DNA of 64,000 bases from Staphylococcus coagulans (GCF_002901995.1 NZ_PPQN01000004.1:1-64000), one strand, 5' to 3'; positions 27,388 through 37,135 are shown, numbered from the stretch's first letter. Program-made: numbers and translations. Notes: generated by a model from the letters alone, not told the origin.

Positions 27388-29268
27388 TTACTGTTCTAAA
27401 ATTTCTTCTAGTTCACTCCATCTCGTGATGTCTAAATCATATTGCGTCTCAAGCGCTTCTTTTTCTTCACTCAATGCTTTGATTTTGGAATAATCTGCGT
27501 TGGCTTCAATCATCTCTTCGTCAATAGCTTTGAGACGTGTTTCTGTTTCATCAATTCTAACGATTAACATGTCGTATTCTCTTTTTTCTTTATATGATAA
27601 TCCTTTTTTCTTTTTCTTCGGTTGTTCTTTTGGGGTATCTTTCGAATCTTTCACTTGGGTTGATGCTTCAACGTATTGTTTCTGATAAGCAAGATAGTCC
27701 TCAAATTGTCCTAATATCACATCAAATTGCCCATCATGAATATACCAATAACAATCGACGACTTTATTTAAAAAGTAACGATCATGACTTACGGTAATGA
27801 CTGTTCCACCAAAAGTTTGAATATAGTCTTCAAGAATCGTCAATGTTTCAGTATCTAAGTCATTCGTCGGTTCATCTAATAATAGAACATTCGGTTGATG
27901 AACTAATAGTTTAAGTAAATATAAGCGCTTCTGTTCTCCACCAGACAGTTTATATACTTTTTTACCATGAGTTGCACTCGGAAAGAGAAAACGCTCCAAC
28001 AACTGTGTAATCGAAATGGTTGTGCCATCCTTTTGACGGGCTAACTCACTCTCTTCTCGCAGAAAATCAATCATACGAATATCTCGATTTAAACGCTCAT
28101 CTGTTTGTTTAAAGTAAGCAATTTTAACCGTTTGGCCCACTTTAACGACACCCTCATATGCTGTGTCTTCTCCTGCTAAAATATTCAACAATGTTGTTTT
28201 ACCGGCGCCATTCGGTCCAACAATACCAATTTGTGCCCCTTTTTGAATCAATGTTGTAATATTTTCAAATAACGTGCGTTGATTGATCACTTTCGTTACA
28301 TTTTCAAGTTCAAAAACTTGTTTACCTAAACGGGAATAAGCAAGACCTAGTGACCCTTTTTCTTGGGATTTTTGTGCATTGACTTGCTTTTCTAAATCAT
28401 GGAATCGATCTTGTCTCGCTTGTTGTTTCGTCGTTCTCGCCTTAACACCCGCACGCATCCACGCAAGTTCTTGTTTGTATAGGGCACGTTGCTTGGTTTG
28501 TTGTCGTACTTCAATTTCTTCACGTTCTGCACGCATCGCGATATAGGCCTCATAATTACCCGGATAAGTTTCTAGCTGACCATTCTTCAGTTCTACAATG
28601 CGCGTCGCCACTTCGTTTAAAAAGTAGCGGTCATGCGTTACAAATACAACTGTTTTCGGGTAAGATTTTACAAACTGTATAAGCCAATGGATAGATTCAA
28701 AATCTAAATGGTTTGTCGGCTCATCTAAAAGCAGTAAATCTGGTTTTTCAATTAATGTGCGTGCTAAAATAACGCGTTTTTGTTGGCCCCCTGACAAAGA
28801 TCCGAGTTGCCGCGTTGTATCATGAATACCTAATCTAGAAAGTATCGTTTTAATTTCGGCACTGTAATCCCATGCGCCTAAATTGTCCATTTCTGTTTGT
28901 GCTGCCATCATTGCATCAAAAGCCTGTTCACTCTGTACTTCAGCATAAGTTGCAGTGGCTTCTTCATAACGCTTAATGACTTGCAACTCTTTAGAGTTTG
29001 CACCATATACTGTTTCGTACACTGTCATCTCGGGATTTAATTCATGATTTTGTGCAGCATAACGAATGCGATAATTTTTAGGATGCGACTGTTCGGCATC
29101 AAAGTCATCGTCTTTACCTGCAATCACTTTTAATAACGAACTCTTACCTGTTCCATTAATCCCTACTAATCCAATTCGCTCTTGATGAGAAATGGATAGA
29201 TGAAGATCATCAAATATCACTTTATCCGCATACGATTTATTGAGGTGTTCAATTTTATACGCTTCCAC
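27388..29268 (-). CDS. ABC-F family ribosome-associated ATPase (Uup/YfmR-like)
   Basis: The 626-residue protein has two ABC ATPase domains in one chain and no membrane segments: Walker A GINGTGKSSLLK near residue 37 and GPNGAGKTTLLN near 352, signatures LSGGQQKR near 158 and LSGGEQKR near 440, and Walker B LLLLDEPTNHLD and VLLLDEPTNDLD. A charged linker lies between them, and the C-terminal extension (540-626) is a Lys/Glu coiled coil, as in Uup and YfmR. ABC-F proteins of this class act on the ribosome. YfmR helps translation of proline-rich stretches in Bacillus. The start is GTG after AAGGGTG. It is the first gene before recQ. Confidence 0.88.
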   Translation of the reverse strand: MEAYKIEHLNKSYADKVIFDDLHLSISHQERIGLVGINGTGKSSLLKVIAGKDDDFDAEQSHPKNYRIRYAAQNHELNPEMTVYETVYGANSKELQVIKRYEEATATYAEVQSEQAFDAMMAAQTEMDNLGAWDYSAEIKTILSRLGIHDTTRQLGSLSGGQQKRVILARTLIEKPDLLLLDEPTNHLDFESIHWLIQFVKSYPKTVVFVTHDRYFLNEVATRIVELKNGQLETYPGNYEAYIAMRAEREEIEVRQQTKQRALYKQELAWMRAGVKARTTKQQARQDRFHDLEKQVNAQKSQEKGSLGLAYSRLGKQVFELENVTKVINQRTLFENITTLIQKGAQIGIVGPNGAGKTTLLNILAGEDTAYEGVVKVGQTVKIAYFKQTDERLNRDIRMIDFLREESELARQKDGTTISITQLLERFLFPSATHGKKVYKLSGGEQKRLYLLKLLVHQPNVLLLDEPTNDLDTETLTILEDYIQTFGGTVITVSHDRYFLNKVVDCYWYIHDGQFDVILGQFEDYLAYQKQYVEASTQVKDSKDTPKEQPKKKKKGLSYKEKREYDMLIVRIDETETRLKAIDEEMIEANADYSKIKALSEEKEALETQYDLDITRWSELEEILEQ

Positions 29269-29379
29269 AACACATGCACCCTTTTTCCTATAGATTTACT
29301 CGTATTTATTTGTTAACCTTAAATCAGTTCTATATATTATACACTTTTTTTGGAACAAATGATATAAAGAGAGGTGTGC

Positions 29380-30195
29380 TTGGTGGAATATATTTCAAAT
29401 GCACCGCCCTTTCTTCAAGCGCTCATTGCAGGTATCGTGACTTGGCTTTTAACTGCAGTAGGGGCTGCAGTAGTATTTATTTTTAAAAAGGTCAATGCAC
29501 GTGTACTGAGTTCAATGCAAGGTTTTGCAGCCGGCATTATGATTGCTGCGAGTTTTTGGTCACTTTTGCAGCCTGCTATTGAAAGCAGTGCTGACAGTGC
29601 GACGCCGTGGTTACCTGCTACGATTGGCTTTCTTCTCGGGGGCGTATTTATCCGCTCTTTAGATGGGGTCATCCCGCATATCCATCGCAATGCGAGAGAA
29701 GCGTCACAAAGACAAGAGGGTGTCAAGACGCACTTAGATAAAAACACATTGCTATTGCTCGCGATAACTTTGCACAACATACCAGAGGGACTTGCAATTG
29801 GGGTTGCATTCGGCGGTATCGCAACTGGAAATGCGCATGCAACATGGCTTGGCGCTTTAGGGTTGGCAATAGGGATAGGCATACAAAACATTCCTGAGGG
29901 TGCTGCATTGTCACTTCCTATACATGCATCAGGGCAAACAAAGTGGCGTGCTTTTAATTACGGACAAGCTTCAGCACTCGTCGAACCAATTTTTGCAGCA
30001 ATAGGTGCCGCAGCAGTTTTGGTCGTGACGCCAATATTACCATATGCATTAGCTTTTGCAGCAGGCGCAATGATTTTTGTCGTTGTTGAAGAATTGATCC
30101 CTGATTCACAATCAGGGGATAATACAGACCTCGCAACTTTGAGTTTGATGCTCGGTTTTACCATAATGATGATACTCGATGTTGCGCTAGGCTAA
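29380..30195 (+). CDS. ZIP-family metal ion transporter
   Basis: A membrane protein of about 271 residues with eight hydrophobic segments. The ZIP signature helix reads ITLHNIPEGLAIGVAFGG near residue 127-144, with the second metal helix IQNIPEGAALSLP near 168. ZIP proteins import zinc and related divalent metals. The frame opens at 29374 with GTG inside the AGAGAGGTG binding site. The TTG at 29380 (MVEY) or the GTG at 29383 are the realistic starts, and I chose TTG because it gives the length I recall from S. aureus. It is divergent from the ABC-F gene and followed by a strong terminator. Confidence 0.88.
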   Translation: MVEYISNAPPFLQALIAGIVTWLLTAVGAAVVFIFKKVNARVLSSMQGFAAGIMIAASFWSLLQPAIESSADSATPWLPATIGFLLGGVFIRSLDGVIPHIHRNAREASQRQEGVKTHLDKNTLLLLAITLHNIPEGLAIGVAFGGIATGNAHATWLGALGLAIGIGIQNIPEGAALSLPIHASGQTKWRAFNYGQASALVEPIFAAIGAAAVLVVTPILPYALAFAAGAMIFVVVEELIPDSQSGDNTDLATLSLMLGFTIMMILDVALG

Positions 30196-30206
30196 TAGGG
30201 CACATT

Positions 30207-30252
30207 AAAATCCGATTGTTCACTTTGTTGGAACAATCGGATTTTTGTTTTT
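30207..30252 (+). terminator. Terminator after the ZIP gene
   Basis: A perfect 15-bp stem AAAATCCGATTGTTC / GAACAATCGGATTTT, then a T-rich tail. Confidence 0.9.
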
Positions 30253-30283
30253 TTATACGGCATTGGATGACTAACCATAAATA

Positions 30284-30378
30284 AAGGGGTCAAGACATTT
30301 ATATGTCTCAACCCCTTAATATCTCAAATGAGAAAATTATATTCCACAATGACATTGACGCTTAAACACAATGTCATT
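30284..30378 (-). terminator. Two hairpins downstream of ltaS
   Basis: AAGGGGTCAAGACAT/ATGTCTCAACCCCTT (30284-30318) and AATGACATTG/CAATGTCATT (30349-30378). On the minus strand the first is followed by TTTATTTAT, so it is the likelier ltaS terminator. Confidence 0.6.
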
Positions 30379-30413
30379 ATTTGATAACAATAGCCTTATA
30401 CAAACTGAAATTA

Positions 30414-32351
30414 TTACTTAATGTCTGCTTTTGGACCTTGTGGATATTTATATTTAGATGGATCCACTCTGTTGAAGTCTGGATTTTTATAGAAACGGAA
30501 TAAATCGCCATTTAAAATTTTATCGCTGACTTCTAAGTCATTTTCAACTTGCTTTTTATTTTTCTCTAAATCAGCAGGTTGTTTTTCTACTGGATGATTG
30601 TCTTTATTGCTGTATACCTTACCATTTACATACTTATAGTCTTTTGTTACAAAATCACCGTTACGGAATGGTACCACTTGTTTATGGTCTTTAGACAACA
30701 TATCCGTACCAAGCATTAAATAGTTTTTCGTATCAATGCCCATTAAGTGAAGTAATGTAGGCATCACATCAATTTGGCCTGCATATGTTTCATCCACTTT
30801 TGGTTCAACACCAGGTGCTTTTAACCAAAAACCAGTCGCATTTAAATCATTAAACTTCGCTGGTGTAATCGGTTCACCTAACAATTGAGACATCGCTTTA
30901 TTATGATTTTCAGAAATACCATAATGGTCACCATAAATCATAATCACAGAGTTATCATATAAACCACGTTTTTTCAAATCGTTAATAAATGCTTCTAAAG
31001 ATTCATCTAGGTAACGTGCAGTTTGAATATAACCGTCGACGGTTGGGTTACCTGTATCCCCTTTCGGAATCGATGCATCTTTATCGCTTAACGTAAATGG
31101 ATAATGGTTCGTTAACGTAATTAAATGAGAATAGAAAGGTTGTTTTTCTTTATCTAAGTATGATGCTGCCTCTTTGAAGAAGACTTTATCTTTTAAACCT
31201 AAGTTTTCAAGATTTTCTGGTGACATATCAAAATATGTCGCATCATAAAACTTATCAATACCAAAATGACGATATACTTGATCTCTATTCCAAAACGTTT
31301 TGTAGTCACCATGCATAACATTCGTTGTATAGCCCTCTTTTTGATGTAAGATAGCTGGTAATGATTGGAATGTGTTATCTCCTTTTAAAGAGAAAGCTGA
31401 ACCTTGTGGTAAACCATAAAGACTGTTGTCCATAGTAAACTCAGCATCCGATGTTTTACCTTGACCTGTTTGGTGATAAAAATGCGGATAGTATCTAAAG
31501 TCATTATTACCAGAAGAAAGTTTGTTCAAAAATGGTGTAACTTCTTGTCCATGAATCTTTTTATTAATTAAAAAGGTTTGGAAACTTTCTAAGTGGATTT
31601 TAATGACGTTTTTACCTTTAGCTTTACCATAATACTGCATGTTGGGTTCAACATTTTTTTGCTTAGAGTAATTCAACACTTTTGTTAAATCATCTTCAGA
31701 AGCTAATGCTTTTTGTTGATTGTTTTGAACTGTTTTCACGCCATCGTAAACCGTAAAGTTATAAGGTCCTAAATATTTGACTAAATATTTATGGTCGAAT
31801 GTACGTGTTAACAACTCTGGTCGATCTGTTTCTGCAAATGCTAAATTCAAGAAAAATAAAGCAATCGCTGTTGCCATCACAACTGGCACGAATTTTTTAT
31901 GGAATACATTTTTACTTAACCATTTTTGTTTAAAAATAAGAATGAATAAGTACACAAATGTATCAATAAAATAAACAAAGTCATACCATTGGAATGATGC
32001 CCCAACAGCACCGCCCATTGAGTCCACATTGCTAACTTGGTTCAATGTACTAAAAGTAATGAAGTCTGAGAAAAATCGGAAATAGACGACATTGGCATAA
32101 AGTAAGAAAGTTAATAAGAAACCTCCTGTAAATATAAACCAATAGGCTTTTCTACCTTTAAAAAATAAGAACACACTCAATAGCAATGCAACTAAGCTAT
32201 ATGGGTTCATGAGCAAAATTAAGTTTTGTGTTAACCCTTTAACACCAAGTGACAAGTCAACATAATAAGCAAAATACGTTTTTAATGCGATGGTTAAAAC
32301 CGTCAGTAGGAAAAACGTAAATATACCTATTCTTTTTTTTCCTTTTATCAT
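30414..32351 (-). CDS. ltaS: Polyglycerolphosphate lipoteichoic acid synthase LtaS
   Basis: LtaS polymerises glycerol phosphate from phosphatidylglycerol onto the glycolipid anchor outside the membrane. The 645-residue protein has five N-terminal membrane segments (to about residue 175), a linker containing the signal-peptidase-like site KALASED near 217, and an extracellular sulfatase-type domain. The catalytic Thr lies in [18 protein letters not shown] near 300. Metal ligands include HLESFQTF near 253 and [16 protein letters not shown] near 475. In S. aureus the enzyme domain is cut off at this site. The gene is alone. A promoter lies at 32488-32516 and a WalR-type box in its leader. Confidence 0.96.
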   Translation of the reverse strand: MIKGKKRIGIFTFFLLTVLTIALKTYFAYYVDLSLGVKGLTQNLILLMNPYSLVALLLSVFLFFKGRKAYWFIFTGGFLLTFLLYANVVYFRFFSDFITFSTLNQVSNVDSMGGAVGASFQWYDFVYFIDTFVYLFILIFKQKWLSKNVFHKKFVPVVMATAIALFFLNLAFAETDRPELLTRTFDHKYLVKYLGPYNFTVYDGVKTVQNNQQKALASEDDLTKVLNYSKQKNVEPNMQYYGKAKGKNVIKIHLESFQTFLINKKIHGQEVTPFLNKLSSGNNDFRYYPHFYHQTGQGKTSDAEFTMDNSLYGLPQGSAFSLKGDNTFQSLPAILHQKEGYTTNVMHGDYKTFWNRDQVYRHFGIDKFYDATYFDMSPENLENLGLKDKVFFKEAASYLDKEKQPFYSHLITLTNHYPFTLSDKDASIPKGDTGNPTVDGYIQTARYLDESLEAFINDLKKRGLYDNSVIMIYGDHYGISENHNKAMSQLLGEPITPAKFNDLNATGFWLKAPGVEPKVDETYAGQIDVMPTLLHLMGIDTKNYLMLGTDMLSKDHKQVVPFRNGDFVTKDYKYVNGKVYSNKDNHPVEKQPADLEKNKKQVENDLEVSDKILNGDLFRFYKNPDFNRVDPSKYKYPQGPKADIK

Positions 32352-32446
32352 ATTTGTTCCCCCGTCGTTTTATCTGTTGATTAAAATTCAATCGTTTAAC
32401 AATTTCTCTAAATTTGTAAAATTCTCCACTAAAAGCTTTATTAATA

Positions 32447-32463
32447 TGTAATATTCTTGTAAT
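32447..32463 (+). promoter_or_regulatory. WalR-type box in the ltaS leader
   Basis: TGTAAT-ATTCT-TGTAAT matches the WalR consensus TGTWAH-N5-TGTWAH on every defined base. It is on the strand opposite to ltaS and about 15-30 bp after the predicted transcription start. Confidence 0.55.
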
Positions 32464-32487
32464 ATACATGATTAAGTTCAATATAAC

Positions 32488-32516
32488 AATATATACCCAT
32501 TAAGACAAAAATTCAA
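32488..32516 (-). promoter_or_regulatory. Candidate ltaS promoter
   Basis: On the minus strand TTGAAT, a 17-bp spacer and TATATT. This predicts a leader of roughly 130 nt. The rest of the 401-bp gap to pxpC holds only a loose GAAAGCC/GGCTTTC inverted repeat near 32520-32560. Confidence 0.65.
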
Positions 32517-32752
32517 GCGAAAGCCGTTTGTTTGAGTGAGATTAAAATGGCTTTCATTTCGGGTTTATATTGACTTTATATTAGCTCAATATTAAAAAAC
32601 ACTGTTTTAAATTGATGCAACGATATGCAATGTAAAATTGTAATATACTAGGTTCACAATCAGAACGTATATGATTATACAGAAATCACGCTTTAAATGA
32701 CTCGGCCCATAGTTGTATTTCTACATCTTCCATATTTAACTCATTTAAACGC

Positions 32753-33757
32753 TTATTTTAACAACTCGCTTTGCATTCTAAACTCTATTCCTTGGAATAA
32801 TTGCTTCCGCCACTGATGATACTTCACTAAATTTTGTTCAGCTTGTAACACATCAATAAACTGAAATTTAATTTTTGAACTTTGACTTTTTTGTGCAATT
32901 TTAGATAGATGATAAGAAGCGATTGTCCCGATTTGTGGGTAACTGCCTAACGTATAATGATCATTAAGCAATACAATTGGTGCGCCTTCTTTCTTAACTT
33001 GAATGGTACCTCGTTTGACTGACCGATGTGGGGGCATATCTTTGTAAAAGGCTTTAATGGATGGTCCTTCTAATATCATTCCCATACGATTGGCCTTGCT
33101 CGAAATTTGGTATTCACTTTGGATAAAGCGTTTGAGAATAGGTTCTTCAAAGTCTTCTGTACCTTTGTTCGGGATGACATGCACAACATCAGATAAATAA
33201 TTAAAAGAGAGCGCATAACCATCAACACCCCATGACACAGTCTTTCGATCCTCCAATTTTTTAAACAATTGATGATGCCTTTCGTTATAATCACGCTTCA
33301 TGTTGACGGTATCGCCATCTCTTAAACGACGACCTTGAAACCCACCTATTCCTGAAATCATGTCAGTTGAAGTCGAATTCAGCCATTCATCCAGTTCAAA
33401 GCCACCTGCAATCGCAAGATATACACGTGCACCTCGATGTAAATGATCAAAAGAAAGCACATCGCCTTTGTTCAATAAATACAGTTTATTAACTTGAACT
33501 TGCATTTCGTCTGTATGTGCTAAAACTTGTGCACCTGAGAAAGCAATTAATGTCGGCTCCGTGAATCGAATTTTAGCCATTTTATGTGTCATTTCTAACG
33601 TTGCTTCATTCCGATCGTTACCAACGAGTCGATTCGCAATTTCATGAGCAAGCACATCGAGTGCCCCACTTCGAATGACACCCATATGTTCATAGCCTTG
33701 TCTTCCAAAATCTTGAAAACTCGAAAACAACCCACTATCTTCTATGATAATGGCCAT
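32753..33757 (-). CDS. pxpC: 5-oxoprolinase subunit C-like, biotin-dependent carboxyltransferase family
   Basis: The 334-residue protein is of the KipA/PxpC type. It has SSFQDFGRQGYEHMGVIRSGALD near residue 12-34, a hallmark of the family, and SGIGGFQGRRLRDGD near 130. With PxpA and PxpB it makes an ATP-dependent 5-oxoprolinase that recycles pyroglutamate. In Bacillus the homologue KipA counters the KinA inhibitor KipI. Its ATG overlaps the pxpB stop by one base (TAATG), so the two are translationally coupled. No pxpA is in this window, so the assignment to oxoprolinase activity is from homology only. Confidence 0.85.
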   Translation of the reverse strand: MAIIIEDSGLFSSFQDFGRQGYEHMGVIRSGALDVLAHEIANRLVGNDRNEATLEMTHKMAKIRFTEPTLIAFSGAQVLAHTDEMQVQVNKLYLLNKGDVLSFDHLHRGARVYLAIAGGFELDEWLNSTSTDMISGIGGFQGRRLRDGDTVNMKRDYNERHHQLFKKLEDRKTVSWGVDGYALSFNYLSDVVHVIPNKGTEDFEEPILKRFIQSEYQISSKANRMGMILEGPSIKAFYKDMPPHRSVKRGTIQVKKEGAPIVLLNDHYTLGSYPQIGTIASYHLSKIAQKSQSSKIKFQFIDVLQAEQNLVKYHQWRKQLFQGIEFRMQSELLK

Positions 33758-34437
33758 TATACATCCCCTCCTTGCGATACAACTGTAAACTTCACTTGGT
33801 CTCCTAACGAAATTCTTGCAAAATCTTTTTTATTGGGTTGAAACAATTGTAATGGCGTACGCCCAATCACTAACCAATCGCCATACGTTTCGGTAGTTGT
33901 AATACCACATTTATTATTTTCCATAATAATAGAACCCGCAGGAATCACGCGTGGCTCATTCGCCATATGGTTGACTATAATGCGAGGATCAACGCCCGTT
34001 AAATAAGGAAAGGCTGGCGAATAACCCATCATTGATACGAAATAGTCTGATTCCGTGTGTAGTTGAATAAAAGTTTGTGCATCCATATTCAACTCCGCTA
34101 AGATTTTGTCAAAATGCAAACCGTGTATGCCTCCATATTCCACTGGCACTTTAATACAGCGCTGTTGTTTTTCAAAAACAGCATCACTGATATCAATATG
34201 TTCAATAAGCGATTTCATATGTAAAAAAGGAGACGCTATTTTTAAATGTCTCATCATCATATATGCATCATAAGAAATGAGCATATCCGTCTCCGTTGGG
34301 ACAATTTCAGTAATATATGGATAATTTTGAGCGACTAAATAATTACGAATCATCAGTAACCTTTGTGTCGCTGTTGGCGTGACAGCCCCTTTTAAAGAGA
34401 CCACTATCGCTTGATCCCCTTGACTATATACTTTCAT
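33757..34437 (-). CDS. pxpB: 5-oxoprolinase subunit B-like, KipI family
   Basis: The 226-residue protein belongs to the KipI/PxpB family. Motifs: GDQAIVVSLKGAVTP near residue 6, VPVEYGGIHGLHFDKIL near 93-109 (family V-YGGxxGPDL), and MMGYSPAFPYLTGVDPRI near 135-152 (family GFxPGFPYL). It is the partner of PxpC. The frame opens further up, but AGAGGTGG and the family place the ATG at 34437. It begins 14 bp after the small membrane protein gene and ends inside the pxpC start. Confidence 0.85.
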   Translation of the reverse strand: MKVYSQGDQAIVVSLKGAVTPTATQRLLMIRNYLVAQNYPYITEIVPTETDMLISYDAYMMMRHLKIASPFLHMKSLIEHIDISDAVFEKQQRCIKVPVEYGGIHGLHFDKILAELNMDAQTFIQLHTESDYFVSMMGYSPAFPYLTGVDPRIIVNHMANEPRVIPAGSIIMENNKCGITTTETYGDWLVIGRTPLQLFQPNKKDFARISLGDQVKFTVVSQGGDV

Positions 34438-34450
34438 TTTTCCACCTCTA

Positions 34451-34657
34451 TTAATTATCATAAAATAAGCTTAAAACCTCAATGGCACGGGGGGCCAATT
34501 CACTTATCAACCCGTATATGATTCCCCCTTGAATTATGAGCACACATATCATCCATACATAGGCCCAAATACGCTTTTGACGAAAAACAAGTTGATTCCC
34601 TATCCATTGGCCAAGCCAGAGTACAATCATAAATCCTAATAAATGCACCACCATCAT
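34451..34657 (-). CDS. Small two-helix membrane protein in the pab-pxp cluster
   Basis: A 68-residue protein with two hydrophobic segments, at about residues 4-20 and 30-52, joined by a short basic loop (RQKR). I do not recognise a family. It has a proper AGGTGA site, starts 8 bp after pabC stops, and ends 14 bp before pxpB starts, so it is very likely a translated member of this operon. Its position between folate and oxoproline genes says nothing firm about function. It could help membrane-localise a partner, but that is speculation. Confidence 0.6.
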   Translation of the reverse strand: MMVVHLLGFMIVLWLGQWIGNQLVFRQKRIWAYVWMICVLIIQGGIIYGLISELAPRAIEVLSLFYDN

Positions 34658-34665
34658 AAAATCAC

Positions 34666-35277
34666 CTAATTCTTTAGTTCAAGTGAAATAGGGACCCATT
34701 CACGTAAACTATTAATCATCCACAACTGGCCACCTTGTTGTAACATTTCTAACAAGTCATCCACGGTAAAGTACTGCTCTATGATTTTATGTTGCTCTAG
34801 TAGCATTTGACGCATGCACCCTTGTAAAAAATCGTGGGCGTAATTGGGCGTGATAGATTGCCCGTTAATCACGACGACAACATTCCCTATATCGAATTCT
34901 AAAATTTTTCCATCCGCATCATAAAAAAGTGCTAACTGTGTCGTATGATCATGTGCCAAATAATCACGTTCAGACGTTTTGTAGATTCTTTGCCACGTAG
35001 GCACTTGATTTTTTGATGGCATCAACTGCGAGGTCATCTTTTTAATTTCACCAAGCGCACCGACTTCAACTTGCATCTCCCCAGATTGATGCACAATCAA
35101 CTTGACCCGATACAGTCCACTGGGATATTGATTTTGAACATGCTTCAAATTGTGTTGCCATCGTTCAAAATCAAAGGGGATGTTTAATGACTGGCTTGCA
35201 CTTTTTATTCTTTTATAATGATATTGAAGGCGAGAAATCTGCCCCGCTTCAAGCCGCATCGTTTCAAATAATTTCAT
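34666..35277 (-). CDS. pabC: Aminodeoxychorismate lyase-like, class IV aminotransferase
   Basis: The 203-residue protein is a short class IV PLP enzyme. PabC splits 4-amino-4-deoxychorismate into p-aminobenzoate and pyruvate for folate synthesis. Start MKLFETMRLEAGQISRLQYHYKR is typical of PabC-like proteins (the loop with RL and H near 16-20). YRVKLIVHQSG near 57 carries the likely PLP lysine, and EFDIGNVVVVINGQ near 128 is the substrate-binding region, although the usual E-x-x-x-x-N reads FDIGNV. It is shorter than E. coli PabC (about 270), as in other staphylococci. It follows pabB by two bases. Confidence 0.8.
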   Translation of the reverse strand: MKLFETMRLEAGQISRLQYHYKRIKSASQSLNIPFDFERWQHNLKHVQNQYPSGLYRVKLIVHQSGEMQVEVGALGEIKKMTSQLMPSKNQVPTWQRIYKTSERDYLAHDHTTQLALFYDADGKILEFDIGNVVVVINGQSITPNYAHDFLQGCMRQMLLEQHKIIEQYFTVDDLLEMLQQGGQLWMINSLREWVPISLELKN

Positions 35278-35279
35278 AA

Positions 35280-36413
35280 CTACCCCTCTAATATTTTAGT
35301 TTTCGTACAAAATTCTTCATATTCTTTGTCGGGATCAGAATCAATTGTAATGCCTGCACCTACACCGTAATAAAAAACTTCATTGATCCGTTCGATCGTC
35401 CGAATGGGTACGTTGAAAATCGCGCGTCCATTCGGATGAAGTAATCCTACCGAACCACAATAAATATGACGGGGTGTCGCTTCAAGTTCATGAATGATAC
35501 GCATCGTATTGATTTTAGGTGCCCCGGTAATCGAACCACAAGGAAATAAAGCGCGTAGTAAATCTTGATAAGTTGTGTCATCTGAAATTTCCCCTGTGAC
35601 CATCGTTGTCATTTGAAAAACAGTCTGATAACGTTCAATCGCAAATGGATGTTTCACTTGAACAGTCCCTTTTTTCGCTACACGAGCAATATCATTTCTT
35701 AATAAATCAACGATCATTACATTTTCGGCTCTATCTTTTGACGAAAATCTTAACGCTTGTTCATTAGCTTGATCATCTTCAACCGTAAGCCCTCGAGGCA
35801 TCGTCCCTTTCATCGGTTTACTCACCACTGTACGAGAATTTGTTTCGAAATCTCCTAACTGAAAAAATAATTCTGGTGAAATAGATGCTACTTTAATTTC
35901 TTCAGTATCTATTAATACGGTATAGTCCCCATTCGCGCTCTGAGTAAAGCGTTGGTACAAAGCTGAAATCGACAACGCATCAAAGCTTTTAAGGCGCGTC
36001 GTATAGTTGACTTGGTATGTCCACCCAGCAGTGATTTCATCTTGAATTTTACGAATGTGCTGCTTGATGGTTTCGGGCTGTGTCACGAAATGAAAACGTC
36101 CGCCCGCCTTCTCAGGCCCTTCTCCCTCTTCAACAGCGTTCACTGGTGCATCAAACACATAATAGGCTGCATAAATATGGTGCTCTGGTGTATGTGTGAT
36201 GAAGTCACGTTGGAAATAAGGCGCTGCCTCATAAGGCAAATAAAGTGCGACATAATAGCCTTCTCGTTGGTAGGCTTCAGCTTCATCAACTAAGGAGCCA
36301 ACTTCTTCAATTTCATAAGCAATCCTTTTCTCAATGGGATGCTCAAAACGATATCGATAAGATGTCGTTGTATCTGCGTCGCTATAATATTTATAATTAA
36401 ACTTCACAACCAT
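35280..36413 (-). CDS. pabB: Aminodeoxychorismate synthase component I
   Basis: The 377-residue chorismate-utilising enzyme converts chorismate and ammonia to aminodeoxychorismate. Motifs of the TrpE/PabB family: VNYTTRLKS near residue 145, ISPELFFQ near 188, SKPMKGTMPRG near 208, ENVMIVDLLRNDIARV near 232, and GSITGAPKINTMRIIHELE near 290-308. The region before residue 110 is the usual N-terminal domain. The lysine in MKGT supports PabB over TrpE. Its start overlaps the end of pabA by 17 bp, which implies coupled translation. It is the second of three folate genes. Confidence 0.9.
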   Translation of the reverse strand: MVVKFNYKYYSDADTTTSYRYRFEHPIEKRIAYEIEEVGSLVDEAEAYQREGYYVALYLPYEAAPYFQRDFITHTPEHHIYAAYYVFDAPVNAVEEGEGPEKAGGRFHFVTQPETIKQHIRKIQDEITAGWTYQVNYTTRLKSFDALSISALYQRFTQSANGDYTVLIDTEEIKVASISPELFFQLGDFETNSRTVVSKPMKGTMPRGLTVEDDQANEQALRFSSKDRAENVMIVDLLRNDIARVAKKGTVQVKHPFAIERYQTVFQMTTMVTGEISDDTTYQDLLRALFPCGSITGAPKINTMRIIHELEATPRHIYCGSVGLLHPNGRAIFNVPIRTIERINEVFYYGVGAGITIDSDPDKEYEEFCTKTKILEG

Positions 36414-36990
36414 CGATGATCCCTGCTTTTCTTAAAAAATTTCTCATTTGTTCATGTCCGTACTCTGACAAAATGGACTCCGGATGATACTGTAAACCGT
36501 AAATGGGCCACTGTATATGGCGCACAGCCATCACAATGGCATCTTCATTCAACGCTGAAACGACTAAAGGCGTATGGATTGTGTTAGGATTAGCCATTAA
36601 TGAATGGTAACGCATCACGTTGAAAGATTTAGGCAACGCATGAAACAACGTTGACCCGTCATGATGCAAACGTGTCGTATGACCGTGGACTGGACGTGGG
36701 GCGTGAATAATCTTTCCGCCATAATACGTCACGATAAGTTGAAATCCTAAACAGATGCCTAAAATTGGAACTTCTTTCTCAAATGTGCGTATCACGTCAA
36801 ACAATATTGGATAATCTACTGGTGCACCAGGCCCTGGAGAAATCACAATGGCACTCGGTTTTAACTGCTCCAACATAGGAAGAGATACCTCATCGACATC
36901 AATGACTTTTACTGTTTGCTGACTCTCCACCTCTAAATAATCAACAATATTATACGTAAATGAATCTTTATTATCTATCATGACTATCAT
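36397..36990 (-). CDS. pabA: Aminodeoxychorismate synthase glutamine amidotransferase, component II
   Basis: A 197-residue class I glutamine amidotransferase that supplies ammonia to PabB. Catalytic triad positions are clear: Cys in PILGICLGFQLI near residue 80, and His and Glu in LQYHPESILSEYG near 171. N-terminal IDNKDSFTYNIVDYL and ISPGPGAP near 52 are standard. In some Firmicutes the same subunit serves anthranilate synthase (TrpG). Here its tight link with pabB and pabC points to folate synthesis. It is the first gene of the six-gene minus-strand cluster. I could not place its promoter confidently in the 100 bp up to the preQ1 region. Confidence 0.92.
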   Translation of the reverse strand: MIVMIDNKDSFTYNIVDYLEVESQQTVKVIDVDEVSLPMLEQLKPSAIVISPGPGAPVDYPILFDVIRTFEKEVPILGICLGFQLIVTYYGGKIIHAPRPVHGHTTRLHHDGSTLFHALPKSFNVMRYHSLMANPNTIHTPLVVSALNEDAIVMAVRHIQWPIYGLQYHPESILSEYGHEQMRNFLRKAGIIDGCEV

Positions 36991-37086
36991 TTTTTTGCCT
37001 CATTTTTATTTAATAATTCTATTATCACAAATGTGCGCATAATTGACAAAGTTCTAGCTAATATCATTTCAAAATATTAGGATGAC

Positions 37087-37115
37087 TTGATTTCTGTGCC
37101 TAAATGTATTACAGT
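37087..37115 (+). promoter_or_regulatory. Candidate promoter of queCDE
   Basis: TTGATT (37087-37092), 17 bp, TACAGT (37110-37115), which puts the start of transcription about 15 nt before the preQ1 aptamer. Confidence 0.5.
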
Positions 37116-37135
37116 ATGGAACGTAATTGAATTAA

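Noticed and set aside
32257-32481. 74-codon frame over the ltaS start
   Set aside because: It overlaps the ltaS start and leader in another frame, and the promoter and leader explain the sequence.
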